This document shows, piece by piece, positions 21,299 through 24,595 of a stretch of DNA of 24,595 nt. The notes below the pieces were generated by a model that was given only the letters and a program-made list of their open reading frames with translations, did no database searches and had not been told where the DNA came from. The stretch comes from Agrobacterium fabrum (GTDB lineage Bacteria; Pseudomonadota; Alphaproteobacteria; Rhizobiales; Rhizobiaceae), in assembly GCA_003241215.1 (NCBI GenBank), contig QFOL01000025.1, positions 1 through 24,595 of the forward strand, given 5' to 3'. Positions within the stretch are counted from its first letter, which is position 1, and each line of letters starts with the position of its first letter. The translations under genes and the position numbers were made by a program.

Positions 21299-23746
21299 TC
21301 ACTCCGCCGCCTCGCTGAAACCGATTGCCGCCATGGGCCTGAATTCGTGCTTGTCGTGGCCGGATACGCGTTCCGACCAGGGATCGACCTGCGCGAACTT
21401 CTGGCTGAAGACGAAACGGTCGAAATAGGCTTTGCGCTTTTCCGCATCGTCCATGATCTGGCGACGGATTTCGTCGTAACCGATGCGCTTGGCCCATTTA
21501 TAGATGCGCTCCAGGTAACGCGCCTGTTCGCGATACATCTGCGTCAGCGCCACGATATGCTCCAGCGCCTCATCTTCGGTTTTGACGAGGCCGAGTACTT
21601 CCGTAGCCTTGATATCGAGGCCTGCGGCACCGGCAAAATGGATCTCGAAACCGGAATCGACGCAGATGACGCCGATATCCTTGCAGGTCGCCTCCGCGCA
21701 GTTGCGCGGACAGCCGGAAACGGCAAGCTTCAGCTTGGCAGGCGTCCACGAGCCCCACATGAATTTTTCGATGCGGATGCCAAGACCGGTGGAATCCTGC
21801 GTGCCGAAGCGGCACCATTGCTGGCCAACGCAGGTTTTGACCGTACGCAAACCTTTAGCGTAGGCCTGACCGGAAATGAAACCGGCCTTACCGAGATCGG
21901 CCCAGACGGCGGGCAGATCCTCCTTCTCGATGCCGAGAAGATCGATGCGCTGGCCGCCCGTCACCTTCACCATCGGGATTTCGAACTTGTCGACCACATC
22001 CGCAATCGCCCTCAGTTCGGAGGAAGAGGTAACGCCGCCCCACATGCGCGGCACGACGGAATAGGTGCCATCCTTCTGGATATTGGCGTGGACGCGCTCA
22101 TTGATGAAACGCGACTGGTAATCGTCGGCATATTCATCCGGCCAGTCGCAGACGAGATAATAATTAAGCGCCGGCCGGCATTTGGCGCAGCCGCAGGAGG
22201 TCTTCCATTCCAGCTCCTGCATCACGGCTGGGATGGTCTTCAGCCCCTTGGCCTTGATGAGACGGCGCACATCGTCGTGGCCGAAATCGGTGCATTTGCA
22301 CATGGGCTGCACGGCAGCGGGATTGTAGCTGTCGCCGAGCGTTATCGTCATCAGCTGCTCGACAAGGCCGGTGCAATTGCCGCAGGAGGCAGATGCCTTC
22401 GTGTGGGCGCGCACATCGTCTAGCGATGTCAGCCCCTTGGAGGTGATGGCCGATGTGATCTTGCCCTTGCAGACGCCGTTGCAGCCGCAGATTTCCGCAT
22501 CATCCGGCAAGGCTGCAACGGCCGCCATAGGGTCCAGCGGCGACCCTCCCTGATAGGCCTGGCCGAAGATCAGGGTTTCGCGCATGGCGGAAATATCGGT
22601 CGATTTCTTCATCAGGTCGAAGAACCACGACCCGTCCGCCGTCTCGCCGTAAAGCACCGCGCCGATGATGCGGTTTTCCTTGAGGATCAGGCGCTTGTAG
22701 ACACCGGCGGTGGCATCGCGCAGCACGATTTCCTCGCGGTCGTCGCCTTCGGCGAAATCGCCGGCGGAAAACAGGTTGATGCCTGTCACCTTCAGCTTGG
22801 TATTGGTGACGGAGCCATGATATTCGGCCGAACCGCCGCACAGCCGGTCGGCGAGCACGCGGGCCGATTCATAAAGCGGCGCGACCAGTCCATAGCACAT
22901 GCCGCGATGTTCGGCGCATTCGCCGAGCGCATAGATCGAGGCGTCCGACGTCATCATGCCGTCATCCACCACGATGCCGCGATTGACAGCGATACCGGCC
23001 TCCTTGGCGAGGCCCGAGGCAGGACGGATGCCGACCGCCATCACCACCATGTCGCCCTTGATGACCCGGCCGTCTTCCAGCTCGATGCCTTCGACCTTCT
23101 CCTCACCCAGAATGCATTTGGTATTGGCCTTGGTGATGATATCGATGCCGCGCTCGTTAAGCGCTTTTTCGAGAAGATAGGCCGCTGCCGGATCGAGCTG
23201 ACGCTCCATGATCGTCGGCATCAGGTGGATGACGGTGACATCCATGCCCTGGCGCTTGAGGCCATAGGCGGCTTCCAGCCCGAGAAGACCGGCGCCGATG
23301 ACGATGGCGCGGCCCTTGCCCTCGGCGATGTCAAGCATCTTCGTCACATCGTCGAGATCGCGATAGGCGAGCACGCCCGGCAATTGATGGCCGGGAACCG
23401 GGATGATGAAGGGCGACGAACCGGTGGCGATCACCAGTCTATCGTAGGAAACCGTGATGCCGTTTTCGCTGGTCACGGTCTTCCTGTCGCGGTCGATACC
23501 GGTGACCTTCGCGCCCTTGTGCAGCGTGACATTGTTAGCCGCATACCATTCGTCATTGTGGATGACGATGTCTTCATAGCTCTTTTCGCCTGAGAGCACC
23601 GGCGAGAGCATGATGCGGTCGTAATTGACGCGCGGCTCGGCGTTGAAAATGGTGACGTCGTAAAGGCCGGGAGCGGTTTCGAACAGGTTTTCCAGCATGC
23701 GTCCCGGCGCCATGCCATTGCCGATGATGACGAGTTTTTGCGTCAT
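21299..23746 (-). CDS. nirB: NADH-dependent nitrite reductase large subunit
   Basis: An 815-residue NirB of normal length. In order it has an FAD-binding domain starting at IIGNGMAPG (7-15) and an NAD-binding motif VIGAGLLGLEAAYG. Next are two BFD-like cysteine-rich segments (CGCNGVCKG, then CGNCTG; CKCTDFG, then CGCAKC). The last part is a siroheme/[4Fe-4S] domain with cluster ligands C639, C645 (CVGQQWC), C679 and C683 (CPRNC). It reduces nitrite to ammonium with six electrons from NADH. ATG 23746 has GGAG nine bases upstream, embedded in the nrtD stop region; the gap to nrtD is five bases. The first in-frame ATG (23815) would lie inside nrtD and lacks similarity. Confidence 0.95.
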   Translation of the reverse strand: MTQKLVIIGNGMAPGRMLENLFETAPGLYDVTIFNAEPRVNYDRIMLSPVLSGEKSYEDIVIHNDEWYAANNVTLHKGAKVTGIDRDRKTVTSENGITVSYDRLVIATGSSPFIIPVPGHQLPGVLAYRDLDDVTKMLDIAEGKGRAIVIGAGLLGLEAAYGLKRQGMDVTVIHLMPTIMERQLDPAAAYLLEKALNERGIDIITKANTKCILGEEKVEGIELEDGRVIKGDMVVMAVGIRPASGLAKEAGIAVNRGIVVDDGMMTSDASIYALGECAEHRGMCYGLVAPLYESARVLADRLCGGSAEYHGSVTNTKLKVTGINLFSAGDFAEGDDREEIVLRDATAGVYKRLILKENRIIGAVLYGETADGSWFFDLMKKSTDISAMRETLIFGQAYQGGSPLDPMAAVAALPDDAEICGCNGVCKGKITSAITSKGLTSLDDVRAHTKASASCGNCTGLVEQLMTITLGDSYNPAAVQPMCKCTDFGHDDVRRLIKAKGLKTIPAVMQELEWKTSCGCAKCRPALNYYLVCDWPDEYADDYQSRFINERVHANIQKDGTYSVVPRMWGGVTSSSELRAIADVVDKFEIPMVKVTGGQRIDLLGIEKEDLPAVWADLGKAGFISGQAYAKGLRTVKTCVGQQWCRFGTQDSTGLGIRIEKFMWGSWTPAKLKLAVSGCPRNCAEATCKDIGVICVDSGFEIHFAGAAGLDIKATEVLGLVKTEDEALEHIVALTQMYREQARYLERIYKWAKRIGYDEIRRQIMDDAEKRKAYFDRFVFSQKFAQVDPWSERVSGHDKHEFRPMAAIGFSEAAE

Positions 23747-23751
23747 GGGCG

Positions 23752-24549
23752 TTACTCCGCAGCTTCGACGAAGCGGTGACGTTCGTAAAGGAACTTCAGC
23801 ACGGCCTCGCGGCATTTGAGATAGGTCTTGTCTGATGCGAGCTCGATGCGGTTGCGCGGGCGCGCCAGCGGCACGTCAAGCACTTCGCCAATATGGGCGG
23901 CGGGACCGTTGGTCATCATCACGATACGGTCCGAGAGCAGCACCGCCTCGTCGACATCATGGGTGATCATGACCATGGTGTTGCCGAGCCGGGCGTGGAT
24001 TTCCATCACCGCATCCTGGAGATGGGCGCGGGTCAGCGCATCCAGCGCACCGAAAGGCTCGTCCAGCAGCAGGATTTTCGGCTCCATGGCGAGCGCGCGG
24101 GCAATGCCGACACGCTGTTTCATGCCGCCGGAAATTTCCGAGGGCTTCTTGTCCTTCGCATGAGCCATCTGCACGAGATCGAGATTGCGCATGACCCAGT
24201 CATGCCGCTCGGCCCGGGTTTTGGTGTTGCGAAAGACTTTCTCGACGGCGAGGTTGACGTTTTCATAGACCGAAAGCCAGGGCAACAGGCTGTGGTTCTG
24301 GAACACGACGGCGCGTTCCGGGCCGGGTTCGTTGACCTCGCGGTTTTCGAGAAGCACCGTGCCGGCAGACACTTTCGTCAGCCCGGCGATGAGGTTGAGC
24401 ATGGTGGATTTGCCGCAGCCGGAATGGCCGATGACGGAGACGAATTCGCCTTTTTCGATGGTGAGGTTGATGCCTTTCAGCACCTCGGCGCGCGAGCCGC
24501 CCTTGTCGAAATATTTGTCGATGTGATCGAGCTTCAGATAAGCGTTCAT
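23752..24549 (-). CDS. nrtD: Nitrate ABC transporter ATP-binding protein
   Basis: A 265-residue ATPase of the nitrate/sulfonate/taurine uptake family. Walker A is GHSGCGKST (41-49), the signature is SGGMKQ (140-145), Walker B ends LLLDEP (E164) and the switch histidine is H197 (ITHDVDEA). The insert ENREVNEPGPERAVVFQNHSLLPW is typical of NrtC/NrtD/SsuB proteins. Direct coupling to nirB (five-base gap) and the preceding permease end make nitrate the likely substrate; nitrite or cyanate are alternatives from family knowledge. ATG 24549 has GAGGG about nine bases upstream. Confidence 0.88.
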   Translation of the reverse strand: MNAYLKLDHIDKYFDKGGSRAEVLKGINLTIEKGEFVSVIGHSGCGKSTMLNLIAGLTKVSAGTVLLENREVNEPGPERAVVFQNHSLLPWLSVYENVNLAVEKVFRNTKTRAERHDWVMRNLDLVQMAHAKDKKPSEISGGMKQRVGIARALAMEPKILLLDEPFGALDALTRAHLQDAVMEIHARLGNTMVMITHDVDEAVLLSDRIVMMTNGPAAHIGEVLDVPLARPRNRIELASDKTYLKCREAVLKFLYERHRFVEAAE

Positions 24550-24562
24550 GATCGTCGCCCTC

Positions 24563-24595
24563 TTAATTTGCCGCAGCGCCGCGGGTGATGACCTT
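24563..24595 (-). CDS. nrtB: C-terminal end of a nitrate ABC permease (partial)
   Basis: The last 33 bases read on the minus strand as KVITRGAAAN followed by TAA, ending 13 bp before the nrtD start. Only ten residues are inside the window, so the identification rests on position: in such operons the permease gene (nrtB) directly precedes the ATPase gene. Confidence 0.5.
   Translation of the reverse strand, partial: KVITRGAAAN

Overview
The window looks like a piece of a Rhizobiaceae genome, most likely Agrobacterium. It is GC-rich with tight gene packing. It carries a CpdR-type single-domain response regulator, a ROSE-type RNA thermometer in front of a small heat-shock gene, a glp(D)STPQUVK glycerol ABC operon of the kind known in Rhizobium, and a RIME-like intergenic palindromic element. 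The genus is inferred from gene content, not from any database search.

Left part (1-6434), mostly single genes. cpdR (minus) is divergent from an N-formylglutamate amidohydrolase gene (plus). Next comes a 335-bp gap holding a probable small RNA gene on the minus strand, with two anti-Shine-Dalgarno motifs and a strong terminator, whose promoter lies back to back with that of hisN (histidinol-phosphatase, plus). An alpha/beta hydrolase (lysophospholipase-like, minus) follows, with a possible attenuator in its leader. Then comes an Hsp20 chaperone (plus) with an RpoH-type promoter and a ROSE-like 5' leader. A bidirectional terminator separates it from an SBF-like (bile acid:Na+ symporter family) transporter (minus), which is divergent from its probable LysR regulator (plus).

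Middle (6477-16526), glycerol catabolism, all on the minus strand. In transcription order it runs glpR (DeoR repressor), then glpD (glycerol-3-phosphate dehydrogenase), glpS and glpT (two ABC ATPases), glpP and glpQ (permeases), glpU (small membrane protein), glpV (periplasmic binding protein) and glpK (glycerol kinase). Glycerol would be imported by the ABC system, phosphorylated by GlpK and oxidised by GlpD to dihydroxyacetone phosphate. Repeats containing AAACGAA and TTTTTCGTT lie in the glpD and glpR promoter regions and are good GlpR operator candidates. The two ATPases carry complementary defects, which predicts one canonical and one degenerate ATP site.

Right part (16621-24595), nitrate assimilation, also on the minus strand. 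In transcription order it runs the end of a permease gene (nrtB-like), nrtD (ABC ATPase), nirB and nirD (NADH nitrite reductase), nasA (assimilatory nitrate reductase with a C-terminal BFD-like [2Fe-2S] domain) and cysG (siroheme synthase, which makes the NirB cofactor). Nitrate is imported, reduced to nitrite and then to ammonium. A 168-bp RIME-like palindromic element interrupts the otherwise tight operon between nirD and nasA. The operon promoter lies beyond the right edge.

There is no tRNA, rRNA, CRISPR array, transposase or phage gene. I found no clearly new multi-gene system. The most interesting unexplained items are regulatory RNAs: the sRNA, the ROSE leader and a possible attenuator.
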